From the IMG/VR virus record IMGVR_UViG_3300042691_009453, positions 1 through 21,184 of that record: a DNA stretch of 21,184 bases; one strand, 5' to 3'. The notes under the pieces are model-generated. The model saw only the letters and a list, made by a program, of their open reading frames with translations. It was not told the DNA's origin and did no database searches. The translations under genes were made by a program, and so were the position numbers. The DNA comes from a virus. The number at the start of each line of letters is the position of its first letter. Positions within the stretch are counted from its first letter, which is position 1. Below are positions 1 to 8,533 of this stretch, piece by piece.

Positions 1-211
1 TTTCGTGAAACCAAACCTCTTTAAAGGGTGAAGTTCCATCATTGGTTGGAAGAATTCTAAGTCTTTTTTGTCCTTGTTTTTCATTGTCTTTAAGAAGAGC
101 TGCGAAGTATTTCTTCATTCTCTCATCTTGAGACATTTTGTTTGTGTTAGTACTAGATTTTTGTGATTGCTCATATTGAGCAAGAATCGCATCTAATGGA
201 TTTGTCGCCAT
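1..211 (-). CDS. gp32-like single-stranded DNA-binding protein, N-terminal part (runs off the left edge)
   Basis: Reading the minus strand from ATG at 211-209 gives 70 codons without a stop up to the window edge, starting MATNPLDAILAQYEQ. After a charged, probably flexible stretch comes KRLRILPTNDGTSPFKEVWF (residues about 49-68). This resembles the start of the OB-fold core of T4 gp32-type SSBs in marine and Bacteroidota phages, which carry an RILP...PFKEVYFH-like strand. In T4, gp32 coats single-stranded DNA during replication, recombination and repair. The zinc-binding and acidic C-terminal parts would lie beyond the window. The leader has no Shine-Dalgarno sequence (TTTTTAACAAAC before ATG), and a separate promoter precedes the gene, so it is probably not expressed only as part of the tail operon. 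The family call rests on this N-terminal signature alone. Confidence 0.72.
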   Translation of the reverse strand, partial: MATNPLDAILAQYEQSQKSSTNTNKMSQDERMKKYFAALLKDNEKQGQKRLRILPTNDGTSPFKEVWFHE

Positions 212-238
212 GTTTGTTAAAAATTTAAGTTAGAAAAT

Positions 239-278
239 ATTATACACAATAATAAGTGTCAGCCGTGGGTTTGTCAAA
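239..278 (-). promoter_or_regulatory. Promoter for the gp32-like gene
   Basis: On the minus strand TTGACA (277-272) is followed after 17 bases by TATTAT (254-249). The same bases also fit the Bacteroidota housekeeping form: TTTG (278-275), 20 bases, then TATTATTG (254-247), one mismatch from TAnnTTTG. A further TATAAT lies at 244-239. The elements start just after the stop codon of the upstream 232-residue gene and lie about 30-65 bases before the gp32-like ATG. I infer that a host polymerase reads this gene independently of the tail genes. Confidence 0.55.
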
Positions 279-285
279 TGAAATA

Positions 286-984
286 TTAATATAATTTTTG
301 GTATCCTGAAAGGTTGAATTTGTCTGGGTCTTGTATGTCCTCAAATTCTCTAAAACTTTTTTTGATGTCAGGTTGAGAATAATTTTGAACATCATCTGGT
401 CTTATGATATATTGTTCTCTTCCCATATCTTCAAAATCACCCTCTTTTTCCTGGAAGAATTGACTTAATTTTTGATTATATGGTCCTGAGTCCAAACTTC
501 TTAATTCCATTTTTTCTTCAGGTGTCTTAACTCTATATTTTTCAATCTTAGTTTCAATTGAATTTAATTTATCAATAATCTGATCCATATTAGCCAATTT
601 ACTTTCTAGGTCATCCAAGTGTTGGAAAAGGTTTTCAAAATAAGTTTCTTGTTTTTCTTCAACTGATTTTTGTCCTTTAACCAAGTCAGTGACTTTGATT
701 TTCTTTTCTTTAGTTTCGTCCTCTATTTTCTCAACCTCTGGGTCTTCACCAACATTTATTGGTTCAGCTGGAGGTAATGGTGCACCCTCACCACTAGGAG
801 GAGGAGGAGCGCCACCAGGAGGAGGAGGAACATCACCAGGGGGTGGGGGTGGTGGAGGTAGAGCCCCACCAGGAGGAGGAGGAACATCGCCACCAGGAGG
901 TGGGGGAAGTTCTTGTTCGTTAATATAAGTATTTATATCTTTATATCTTCTGATTTCATTTAAAATTTTGACATCAATTCTCAT
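286..984 (-). CDS. Unknown protein with PPPPGG repeats and a coiled coil (232 aa)
   Basis: I do not recognise this family. The N-terminus (residues 1-25, MRIDVKILNEIRRYKDINTY...) is a short amphipathic segment. Residues about 26-75 form a low-complexity run of PPPPGG-type units separated by short DV, AL or AP spacers. A charged region follows, with a likely coiled coil around residues 108-150 (YFENLFQHLDDLESKL then MDQIIDKLNSIETKIEKY). The C-terminal 80 residues are hydrophilic and end in GYQKLY. There is no signal peptide or membrane segment. The gene starts five bases after the stop of the 74-residue gene, so the two are probably co-transcribed and translationally coupled. Position after the baseplate genes suggests a virion or assembly role, but this is only inferred from context. 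The proline run resembles flexible or extended linkers. Confidence 0.75.
   Translation of the reverse strand: MRIDVKILNEIRRYKDINTYINEQELPPPPGGDVPPPPGGALPPPPPPPGDVPPPPGGAPPPPSGEGAPLPPAEPINVGEDPEVEKIEDETKEKKIKVTDLVKGQKSVEEKQETYFENLFQHLDDLESKLANMDQIIDKLNSIETKIEKYRVKTPEEKMELRSLDSGPYNQKLSQFFQEKEGDFEDMGREQYIIRPDDVQNYSQPDIKKSFREFEDIQDPDKFNLSGYQKLY
790..909 (-). repeat. PPPPGG-coding tandem repeat; G-rich on the plus strand
   Basis: The proline-glycine stretch of the 232-residue protein is encoded by imperfect tandem units. A 23-base stretch (plus strand ccaccaggaggaggaggaac followed by atc) occurs exactly at 812-834 and again at 866-888, 54 bases apart, with partial copies at about 790-808 and 890-908. 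The plus strand also contains a run of G-tracts at 839-857. This is a G+C-rich island in otherwise AT-rich DNA and a plausible site of copy-number slippage. Confidence 0.85.
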
Positions 985-989
985 TTTAA

Positions 990-1214
990 TTATCCGTTTA
1001 ATAATTGTTTTATTCCGTTAGTTGTTTCAACTTGGATTTTTTTGTTTGTTTTAATTGTGTTATCAACTCTTTCAATCAAACCATCTTTCATTCTAACGAC
1101 ATAACATTCACCAGTTTGTATATCACAAACTTGTTTAGTTCCATCCCCCAAATCTTTCTCGGTTGTTTGGGTTTTTCTACCTAAGTAGTTTTCTAATATA
1201 GTTTTTACGCTCAT
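990..1214 (-). CDS. Small protein of unknown function (74 aa)
   Basis: A short ORF beginning MSVKTILENYLGRK, with no family I can name. It is hydrophilic, with two cysteines in CDIQTGEC (residues about 29-36) and a predicted beta-rich middle (YVVRMKDGLIERV); there is no signal peptide or membrane segment. I accept it as real because it fills the gap between the giant hub-like gene and the proline-rich gene on the same strand, its ATG lies seven bases after the conserved 15-base upstream motif (1222-1236), and its stop sits five bases before the next ATG. A small virion or assembly protein is possible, but nothing in the sequence shows it. Confidence 0.65.
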   Translation of the reverse strand: MSVKTILENYLGRKTQTTEKDLGDGTKQVCDIQTGECYVVRMKDGLIERVDNTIKTNKKIQVETTNGIKQLLNG

Positions 1215-1221
1215 AGTTATA

Positions 1222-1236
1222 GTTTTATTATAAATA
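1222..1236 (-). promoter_or_regulatory. Conserved 15-base upstream motif (copy before the 74-aa gene)
   Basis: The coding strand reads TATTTATAATAAAAC and ends seven bases before the ATG at 1214. It matches the copy before the tape-measure gene at all 15 positions and the copies before the OmpA-domain and tube genes at 13 of 15. Probable phage promoter or start-site element; see the separate finding. Confidence 0.5.
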
Positions 1237-1242
1237 TCTTAT

Positions 1243-1260
1243 AGATAATAAAAATTATCT
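1243..1260 (-). terminator. Weak A/T hairpin at the end of the hub-like gene
   Basis: AGATAAT (1243-1249) and ATTATCT (1254-1260) can pair around a four-base loop, overlapping the hub-like stop codon at 1255-1257. The stem contains one G-C pair and no long T run follows, so it would be a weak terminator at best. It may instead be an RNA-processing or stability element, or chance in AT-rich DNA. Confidence 0.25.
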
Positions 1261-4200
1261 TAAATTTGAATTATATACATCTATAGATGTCTTTACGATG
1301 TTTTCAATATCTTTTAACCCATCAGAATAAGTTGTTGGGGGTTGTGACCCAGCCAAGGATTTATAAGTGTCTTCACCTGCTTTGTAATCTGATTTAGTAG
1401 TAATTACAACAAATTTAGCAATATCTGTTACAGTGTTTTGTAATTTCAAGGAGTTTGGTATGTCTTTCCATCTACCGAATACAAAATCTAAATGGTCTTC
1501 TAGTGAATCAAAAAAGACTATTGGTTCACTTCTGCTATCACAAAAGAATTTTTTTGATTTTCCAAATTTTACGGCACTTGGTCCCCAATCTTGACCTTCT
1601 GATATATTAATAGCGGAATAATTATTTGAGTAAGTTTCAATTATATCTTGACCGCCTGAGTTAAAATAAAATTTGGCGAAAATACAATATCTTAATAATA
1701 CTGAGTCGGTTTTGGCCACAATACTATTAATTACTTTATTTAATGTTTCAAATGTAACTATTGGTGTTTCCGCAACATAAGTATTATACTTAGTTCCAGC
1801 GCTACAATTTTGTTGATTGTTAATTGTAATTTCAAATGTTGATGTTCTTACCGCAACACTATTATTTTTTACTTTAGCTTTTTCAGCATTTTTTTCTTGT
1901 CTATTTTTTTCAATGATAGACTGAACTAATTTTTGTTTCAAAGATTGTAAAAAATTATCAATCTTAGGTAATGACGCAATTGGTTGTCTAATTCCTTCAA
2001 ATGATGTGGTGAATGAACCAGGTCTGATTTGATGACTAACATCTAATATCATATATGGCCCACTAAACATTGGTACATTTCTAAGATTAAAATACATAGT
2101 TGGTTGTATTAATGCGTTACCCATCATTGATACACTACATTTGTAACTTCTATTTTTATACAAATTATATAATGACACACTTTGAGTCGCACCAGCTCTA
2201 TTGTTTCCTTGATTTGCTAACTGATTGTTAATCTCTAATGATTCAGATGTTGCGACACCATTATCTTGTCCAACATTAAAACTACTGAATATGCCTTGAT
2301 TTTGTGGTCCAATGTCAACATTGAATCCTACAACTCTATTTGATTTATCCCAATCATTTTTACCAATTAAATTTTCAACTAATGGATTGTCACTAGCACG
2401 TCTTAAATCAAAAGCATCACTTCTTTTTCTAAAATCAACATTCTCTTTTAATTCTAATTGACCGCTAGGTTTTCCGCCATAAAAACAAACCATCTTGGCG
2501 GTAGAATCTCTATAATCAACACTCGTAAATGTTCCAAATAAAGTGTTTGCAAAGTCTAATGTTGATTCAATTTTTGGTTTTGGATTTTTAATAGAATCTT
2601 GTACACCATAGAAATTTACATACGATGGTATATTCATAACTATGAAATTATTCTCAACTAGAATTGTTTGAACCATTGATAACATAGATACCTTTGGGTT
2701 GAAGTCTTTGAGCCTTAAATTCAATTTATCAATATCTACCAAAATTTTATCCCCAATATTTCTACTTGCTCTATCCATTAACAAGACATCCTCAAATAGT
2801 GTTTTAGTTTTAAAATCATTACCAGCTATCCATTTATCATTTAACGATTTAAACATTTCCCATAACTCTAACTTAGGTTGTGGTTCTCCTTGTATTGCAC
2901 TACTAATTTGTTCTTCTGGATTAATTTTAATTGAGTCTAATGAATTTCTAATATCAATCATTAATGAATTAACAACCTTATCTTTAAATCCATTTATCTT
3001 ATTCAGATAATTGGTCATAGCAATTAAGAATGGGGATGAACCAATATTATTAATTGGTGATGGTGTTGGTCTATATACAACAGGTGTGACTTGTTCAAAT
3101 AATATAATAAATTGAGCATCAGTTGGTGTTGTAGTTGTATTGCCAAATACCCCAGTAATAGTATTATTAATCAATGACTTATAATAAATTTCTGAACCAG
3201 ATGTTGTATAAACATCATTGTTTGGTGGTAAAGAATATTCACTCTCAAATAACAAAACACCATCCTTGTTTGTAAATGTTGTTCTGAATTTTGATTCCAA
3301 TTGTTGTACATTTATAGTATCACCACTCCTCAAGTCAGCAAGAGCAACTAATGTTGGTAATGTTTGATTTGTTGGGGCTGGTGGTGGAATATAATTACTT
3401 TGGAACTGGTTAAGTTTTTGAGTTGCATATATTTTAATAATTGGGGCTAACAATTTTACATTTTCTGGTGTAAATTCAACATTTAAATCAATGAAAAAGT
3501 CGGTAATATATGAACCGCTATTTTTATATTTTAATTCAGGTATTTCTGAAAATCCGACATAAGTTCTCAATGCCGCCCAAGCGTCCTGATAATTTATTTG
3601 AGAATTCGCTAATGTCACAACTCCGTTTAAGGTTGGTAACGCATTAGGTGTATTTGTTGTGTATTTATTCCATTCAACTTTATCAACAATTGGTAATGTT
3701 GAAAATGATGTGAATAGTCTCCTATCATAATTTGATGGGTTACCATATTTGAATATAACATCAAAATCTAAAAATTTACCAAGAGTATCTTGTAGATTAA
3801 TAAATTGTTCTGTTTGAGCACTATTGACAAATTCAAATCCAGTACTTCCAGTTGTCTTTGGTATTCTCAACATAGTCCTCATAAGACCTTGGAAGTTTCT
3901 AAAGTTTTTGGTTAATGAAGTATCGGTAATTACTACCGAATTTGTTATTTGTATATCTGTTTCATCTGAAAAATCATTTGCGTCATAAATTGATTTTGAA
4001 AAAATTAAAAACTCATTTTCAAATTTATCCAATATATCTTTTTCAAAAACGGAAAATACTTCATCCATTTTAGCATATTCATTATTAAACCCAGTAAGTG
4101 TGAATGCGTCTTGTAATGTATCGCCAGTCTTAATCATTTTTAGATATTCTTCTGGTGATACTTTTTTAAGTCTTGAGTTATCAAAATAACCATAATTTGG

Positions 4201-7200
4201 TGCTGACCAAAATAATCTAACTGAACCATTATATACCGCACTATTACCTAGAACCTCTTGTTTTATAGTATTATTTGGCCCAAAACATTCGTTGTTAGTT
4301 TGATTAAATAAAGATCCACTTGATGGTAATAGATACATAAAATTACCATCATTAGTTGTAACAGCCAATGACCAAGGAATGACTCTAATATTTCTTTCTG
4401 CGTTTGTTGTTGGTTCTGTCTTAGTAAAATCAATAATTGCATTACTTACATAGTACATCGTTAATCCTGATGAATCTAAGACATTTTGAATTGCTGTTGA
4501 GGTGTAATTATTAGTTGGGACATTAACGACTGAGAATAATCCTGTTGAGCCAGTTTGGGCTGGTGTTACAACATATTTACCAATACCTCCAGGTGTTCCT
4601 TCAATTTGAGAAACAATTGTAGTATTAGATAAAACATTAACCCCACCTAAAATTGAACCAACTTGTAATCCGTTTGTACTTATTTGAGTGACAGTTAATG
4701 TTGTTCCACTAATATCACAAGTTCCATTAATTTGTGAAGTAATTAATTCATATCCATTTAAGAAAACATTAAAATCATTTATTAATTTGGGGTAAAATCC
4801 AACATTAAGTAGTGTTGATGCTTCTAACCCAATGATTGTGTTTGTTTCCAATACAATATCAATTGGGGTATTATTAATAGTTAAACTATATGTTTTAGTT
4901 GCCGCAGAGGTTATTGGGTCATAGTTTGGAACTCTATCAAAATCTTTCCAAGACTCATCTAAGATATCTATACCAGTTTCAATAAATTTTTTATACCTAT
5001 GCCAAACTGAACCATATTTTAATATCCAAGCATACGGAAGTTTGTGTATTGCACCAAATTTTTTAATAGTTGCAAAAATATAATCTTGTAATATATTTGC
5101 ATTATTTTCATATTTAAGATATTTCTCTTTTAAGGTTGCTAAAGGTAAACTATTAATCAAATAATAAGCTGAACTTACAAAAGGATATTGGTCATAGTTT
5201 CTAAATTTTTTCAATCCATCTTGGATGGAATTAATAAAATATGGTGTATTAAGAATTGAAGTTGTTTGTTCAAAACTAACACCCCCACTGTAATTCAAAT
5301 ATCTAATAGTACCTTCCGTTAAAATTTGTTCTTCTGGAAATCTATTATAGAAACTTTTCAACATATCATTTGTTGGTACTATTGCTTGAGACGATGTATT
5401 AATAGGTTGTGGCTCAGTATTATTTTTTTGAGCGAATACCGTGAAAGGTCTTCCAAATATATTAGTCGTTGTTGGTAAAAAATTCGCTATAACCTTATTG
5501 ACTGCATTGTATTTTAAAATTTCAGTTACAACAAATGCGGATTCAGGAGTTTCAATAGATGTACTTTGGGCTAAATATTGTTTAACCCAATTTTTATTGG
5601 TAAAAGGAAAAGTATCAGTGAAATCAAATTTTTTATTTGTGTTTGACGTTAAAAACTTTTCAAATTCTACTTCACTCGTTAGTGTTATCTGAGGTCGTGA
5701 AATTGATTCACCCAATATATTAGAATTTAAAAATTCAAAACTAGCATTACTAATTTGATTTCTAATATATGGAGTATTGAATATGCCCCTAACAAAATTT
5801 TGCCAACTCTCCCCAACCCCATTATTTGAAAATTGACGTAATAATGCTTCAAAATTACCCGAAGAAATTATATAATTTTTTAACTTATCCACAATAAAAG
5901 GGCTTCCACCCTCTAAGGCGTTTTTCACATTTGTTTTTTCACTTTCAGATATGAATTTGATGATTGGGTCAATAAATGATGGGGTGTCTTCCACCCTAGA
6001 TATTTTTGAAAAGTTAATTAGATATATAATCCTTTCATATAATTCATAGAAGAATTTAACTTCTTCTTGATTACTAAAAACATTATTACCAATAGGAAAC
6101 TCAATAGCATTTATTGATATTCTTTTTACATCACTAACTTCATTTGAATTTTTTCTTTCCACTGGTGGGGTGTCCCTTTCAGTGTACCCATTAACAAACT
6201 CTTCAACAAATTCAATTTCAGGCCAAATGTTATATAAATAACCTTTGGTTTTTGATACCAATGATGCGTCACCAGGATATCTTAATTCATATTTCTCATG
6301 CCCATTTTCGCCCGTTGTTTCAACAATGTATTGAGGCCAAGGATAAATTGGGGTATTTGCAATATCACCATTATTAAAAGTTTCTTCAGAAGCTCCGGCA
6401 GTTTGTTGGTCTAATATTACTTTCTTTCTCTCTTTGTCATTTCTTAAATCCCAAGCTTTAGTATGAACATCGTCCATCATACGAAGAAAAGCTTCTCCAT
6501 TTGCAAATATCATTCCTAAAACATTTCTGATATTAGGTATAAATCCAATTCCTTCGTTTTTATTTTCAATAAGGCTTGACAACGCTTCAGTTAATTGTTG
6601 TTCAATTTCTTCACGTATAACTTTTAACTCTTTATTCATATTATTGGTTAAATCAATAAATGAATTTAAACCTTCAAAAAAGAAAAATCTGTTACCCTTG
6701 ATTTTTCCTCCTGTTTTTAAAATGATGTCATTTGAGTTAAGACTATGTGTTTCTTGGAGTTTACTTATAAAATTTTTTTCTTCCGAAGAGTCTTTTAATA
6801 ATTGTTTTCCTGTTCTTTGATAATAAGTTTCTTTGGGGTCTATACTATTATAACTTGGACTTACATTGAAGACATTACTTGTTATTGAATTTGGTACTTG
6901 TACAGTATATGGAATTTTACCAATTTTATATGATTGGGGTTTCTCTTTTGTTATTCCATTTTTTCCTACAACTGGATTACCATCTAACTTATTATTGAAT
7001 TCGGTGATAATTGCTTCCAATTCTGTTATGGCCGCCAATCTTAAATCATCTGAGTTTAATTCTTTCCTAAAGGTATAAACTTTTGTTTTTTGTTTATCAT
7101 TTAAAACATAGAAATTTTCCTTGTCTATATACTTATTAAACCAAGAAATTCTTCCTGAAGTATAATTGTAAACCACTCCTTGGTATTCGTTCAAATCTGT

Positions 7201-8214
7201 CTGATAGTCATCGCAACCTGATATTGGTTCTAGATTTTCTTTTGTGAATGTGTTTAGTTTTGTGGTAATAAAAGTGTTTAATGATTCTCTCAATTGCACT
7301 AATGTAAGTTCAGGTAAATCATCAGGTACTAATCCTTTTGATTTATATTCACTATACATTTCTTTTATTTTTTGATATCCCCTTTCCGTTACAACTTCTC
7401 TCACTGGAACTGTTCTAGAATTACCTCCACTACTTGATTGTCTTGATATTCTTGTTTTGTACATATGTGGAGCTGCGACTAATGCCGCCATTGTAAGCTC
7501 ACTTAGTATTGTATATTTGTAAGTTAAAAACTTAAGACTTATTCTAAAGTTACCCTCGGATTCATACCTAGCATTAAATTCTTTTAACATAATTGGTAAT
7601 CTGACCGCCTTGCCATAATATCCTTTAATTGTTAAAGTAAATAAGGGGTAGGGTAAATTAAAAAATGTGGCATATGGTGAATTGTCACCAGACTCAAATA
7701 AGGCTCTACCCTTAACATCAACCATTTCAATATCAATTTGTGGCATAAATGCCGTAGTCATTCTAATGAAGATTGATGTAATACCCAATAAACCATTATC
7801 CACAGAACCAGATTTACCACCCGATTGTATTGTTTGACGAATATAATAATCATCATCCTTATTTGGATTTTTTATTGATGTTTGTTTTGGTTGGTTTACA
7901 CCTTGTCCTCTTATGGTATCTTTCCCTGTCAATTCATCAGTCCATTTTGTATCCAAAAATGTATTACCACCAGGTTTTAAAAAATTAATTGTCGCAACAG
8001 ACACCGTTTCCATAATGTCATTATTGGCAACACCAATAGCTAATTTGGTTCTTGGGAGAACTTTAGTTTCCAAATTTGCATACATAACTAAGTCTTCGTG
8101 TCTAACCAATCTTTGTTGGGCAACACCTTGCTCGTTAATAACTTTATTTGGGTCAACAATTATGATATTGTTATAATCAAATTCAACTAAAATATTTTCG
8201 GGTCTATCTACCAT
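1255..8214 (-). CDS. Giant baseplate hub-like protein (2319 aa)
   Basis: Residues about 150-245 (MPQIDIEMVDVKGRALFESG, then NLPYPLFTLTIKGYYGK and a region ending GNFRISLKFLTYKY) look like an early hub/wedge domain of contractile-tail phages. Residues about 1840-2090 resemble the gp27/gpD-type hub: a Gly/Asn-rich stretch, then CSVSMMGNALIQPTMYF (near 2028) and FSGPYMILDVSHQIRPGSF, the pattern of tail hub barrels. Residues 2140-2319 form an extra C-terminal domain that may be a degenerate glucosaminidase fold (see finding). A beta-rich inserted module lies near residues 1160-1230. The large middle part is unrecognised. T4 gp27 is only 391 residues, so this is a multidomain expansion or fusion. 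The ATG overlaps the end of the LysM-like gene by 11 bases, implying coupled, low-copy expression with the rest of the baseplate. The baseplate/hub role is well supported; the exact T4 equivalent is not. Confidence 0.72.
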   Translation of the reverse strand: MVDRPENILVEFDYNNIIIVDPNKVINEQGVAQQRLVRHEDLVMYANLETKVLPRTKLAIGVANNDIMETVSVATINFLKPGGNTFLDTKWTDELTGKDTIRGQGVNQPKQTSIKNPNKDDDYYIRQTIQSGGKSGSVDNGLLGITSIFIRMTTAFMPQIDIEMVDVKGRALFESGDNSPYATFFNLPYPLFTLTIKGYYGKAVRLPIMLKEFNARYESEGNFRISLKFLTYKYTILSELTMAALVAAPHMYKTRISRQSSSGGNSRTVPVREVVTERGYQKIKEMYSEYKSKGLVPDDLPELTLVQLRESLNTFITTKLNTFTKENLEPISGCDDYQTDLNEYQGVVYNYTSGRISWFNKYIDKENFYVLNDKQKTKVYTFRKELNSDDLRLAAITELEAIITEFNNKLDGNPVVGKNGITKEKPQSYKIGKIPYTVQVPNSITSNVFNVSPSYNSIDPKETYYQRTGKQLLKDSSEEKNFISKLQETHSLNSNDIILKTGGKIKGNRFFFFEGLNSFIDLTNNMNKELKVIREEIEQQLTEALSSLIENKNEGIGFIPNIRNVLGMIFANGEAFLRMMDDVHTKAWDLRNDKERKKVILDQQTAGASEETFNNGDIANTPIYPWPQYIVETTGENGHEKYELRYPGDASLVSKTKGYLYNIWPEIEFVEEFVNGYTERDTPPVERKNSNEVSDVKRISINAIEFPIGNNVFSNQEEVKFFYELYERIIYLINFSKISRVEDTPSFIDPIIKFISESEKTNVKNALEGGSPFIVDKLKNYIISSGNFEALLRQFSNNGVGESWQNFVRGIFNTPYIRNQISNASFEFLNSNILGESISRPQITLTSEVEFEKFLTSNTNKKFDFTDTFPFTNKNWVKQYLAQSTSIETPESAFVVTEILKYNAVNKVIANFLPTTTNIFGRPFTVFAQKNNTEPQPINTSSQAIVPTNDMLKSFYNRFPEEQILTEGTIRYLNYSGGVSFEQTTSILNTPYFINSIQDGLKKFRNYDQYPFVSSAYYLINSLPLATLKEKYLKYENNANILQDYIFATIKKFGAIHKLPYAWILKYGSVWHRYKKFIETGIDILDESWKDFDRVPNYDPITSAATKTYSLTINNTPIDIVLETNTIIGLEASTLLNVGFYPKLINDFNVFLNGYELITSQINGTCDISGTTLTVTQISTNGLQVGSILGGVNVLSNTTIVSQIEGTPGGIGKYVVTPAQTGSTGLFSVVNVPTNNYTSTAIQNVLDSSGLTMYYVSNAIIDFTKTEPTTNAERNIRVIPWSLAVTTNDGNFMYLLPSSGSLFNQTNNECFGPNNTIKQEVLGNSAVYNGSVRLFWSAPNYGYFDNSRLKKVSPEEYLKMIKTGDTLQDAFTLTGFNNEYAKMDEVFSVFEKDILDKFENEFLIFSKSIYDANDFSDETDIQITNSVVITDTSLTKNFRNFQGLMRTMLRIPKTTGSTGFEFVNSAQTEQFINLQDTLGKFLDFDVIFKYGNPSNYDRRLFTSFSTLPIVDKVEWNKYTTNTPNALPTLNGVVTLANSQINYQDAWAALRTYVGFSEIPELKYKNSGSYITDFFIDLNVEFTPENVKLLAPIIKIYATQKLNQFQSNYIPPPAPTNQTLPTLVALADLRSGDTINVQQLESKFRTTFTNKDGVLLFESEYSLPPNNDVYTTSGSEIYYKSLINNTITGVFGNTTTTPTDAQFIILFEQVTPVVYRPTPSPINNIGSSPFLIAMTNYLNKINGFKDKVVNSLMIDIRNSLDSIKINPEEQISSAIQGEPQPKLELWEMFKSLNDKWIAGNDFKTKTLFEDVLLMDRASRNIGDKILVDIDKLNLRLKDFNPKVSMLSMVQTILVENNFIVMNIPSYVNFYGVQDSIKNPKPKIESTLDFANTLFGTFTSVDYRDSTAKMVCFYGGKPSGQLELKENVDFRKRSDAFDLRRASDNPLVENLIGKNDWDKSNRVVGFNVDIGPQNQGIFSSFNVGQDNGVATSESLEINNQLANQGNNRAGATQSVSLYNLYKNRSYKCSVSMMGNALIQPTMYFNLRNVPMFSGPYMILDVSHQIRPGSFTTSFEGIRQPIASLPKIDNFLQSLKQKLVQSIIEKNRQEKNAEKAKVKNNSVAVRTSTFEITINNQQNCSAGTKYNTYVAETPIVTFETLNKVINSIVAKTDSVLLRYCIFAKFYFNSGGQDIIETYSNNYSAINISEGQDWGPSAVKFGKSKKFFCDSRSEPIVFFDSLEDHLDFVFGRWKDIPNSLKLQNTVTDIAKFVVITTKSDYKAGEDTYKSLAGSQPPTTYSDGLKDIENIVKTSIDVYNSNLR
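4525..4735 (-). other. Beta-rich module inserted in the hub-like protein
   Basis: Codons for residues about 1160-1230 encode ISGTTLTVTQISTNGLQVGS, then a Thr-Thr-Ile turn and GGIGKYVVTPAQTGSTGLF. This follows the pattern TLTVT..(S)..L.VG..L.G...T.I....G.GG.GTY.V...Q seen repeatedly in phage tail fibre and structural proteins as a roughly 60-residue beta module. It interrupts sequence that otherwise seems continuous (FLNGYELI before, TSTAIQNVLDSSG after). I recognise the pattern from general knowledge; no alignment was run. Confidence 0.45.
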
Positions 8215-8527
8215 AATAAAAAAGATAATCGTCTAATTGGGATTTATAATCTTGTAATGAAGCTACTAAAGGATATGGAATTGTCAATATAGATCCATCC
8301 GAAATACTCCATTCATTTCCAGCAAAGTTTGGATTTGCTTGTAAAATTAACCACCCAAACAAAGGAGAGCCATAGTATTGTTGAGAAACTTTATCCAATC
8401 TTGACATACCAACTTTGTAGATATACCTTTTATCGGTACTCTTTGATGGTATTTTAATATATGGAACAATGGTTTGTTCACCATTAATTATGAAATCTTT
8501 ATATCTATTATAATTTTGTCTAGCCAT
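8204..8527 (-). CDS. LysM-like baseplate wedge protein, gp53-like (107 aa)
   Basis: The core YIYKVGMSRLDKVSQQYYGS (residues about 35-54), followed by PLFGWLILQANPN and an ISDGSILTIPYPL end, is a LysM pattern: Y.V..gd.L..IA..YYG, W..I..ANP, G..L.IP. Small LysM-type proteins such as T4 gp53 and P2 gpX sit in the baseplates of contractile tails, where the LysM fold serves as a structural connector and not necessarily as a peptidoglycan binder. The gene starts six bases after the TAG stop of the OmpA-domain gene and in the same frame, and overlaps the next gene's ATG by 11 bases, so the three are surely one operon. There is no catalytic motif. The domain call is good; equivalence to gp53 is an inference from size, domain and position. 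Confidence 0.75.
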   Translation of the reverse strand: MARQNYNRYKDFIINGEQTIVPYIKIPSKSTDKRYIYKVGMSRLDKVSQQYYGSPLFGWLILQANPNFAGNEWSISDGSILTIPYPLVASLQDYKSQLDDYLFYYGR

Positions 8528-8533
8528 ATATGT

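Noticed and set aside
689-928. Plus-strand ORF rich in Gly/Pro
   Set aside because: It is the complement of the PPPPGG repeat; its composition mirrors the repeat and it has no upstream signals or homology-like motifs.
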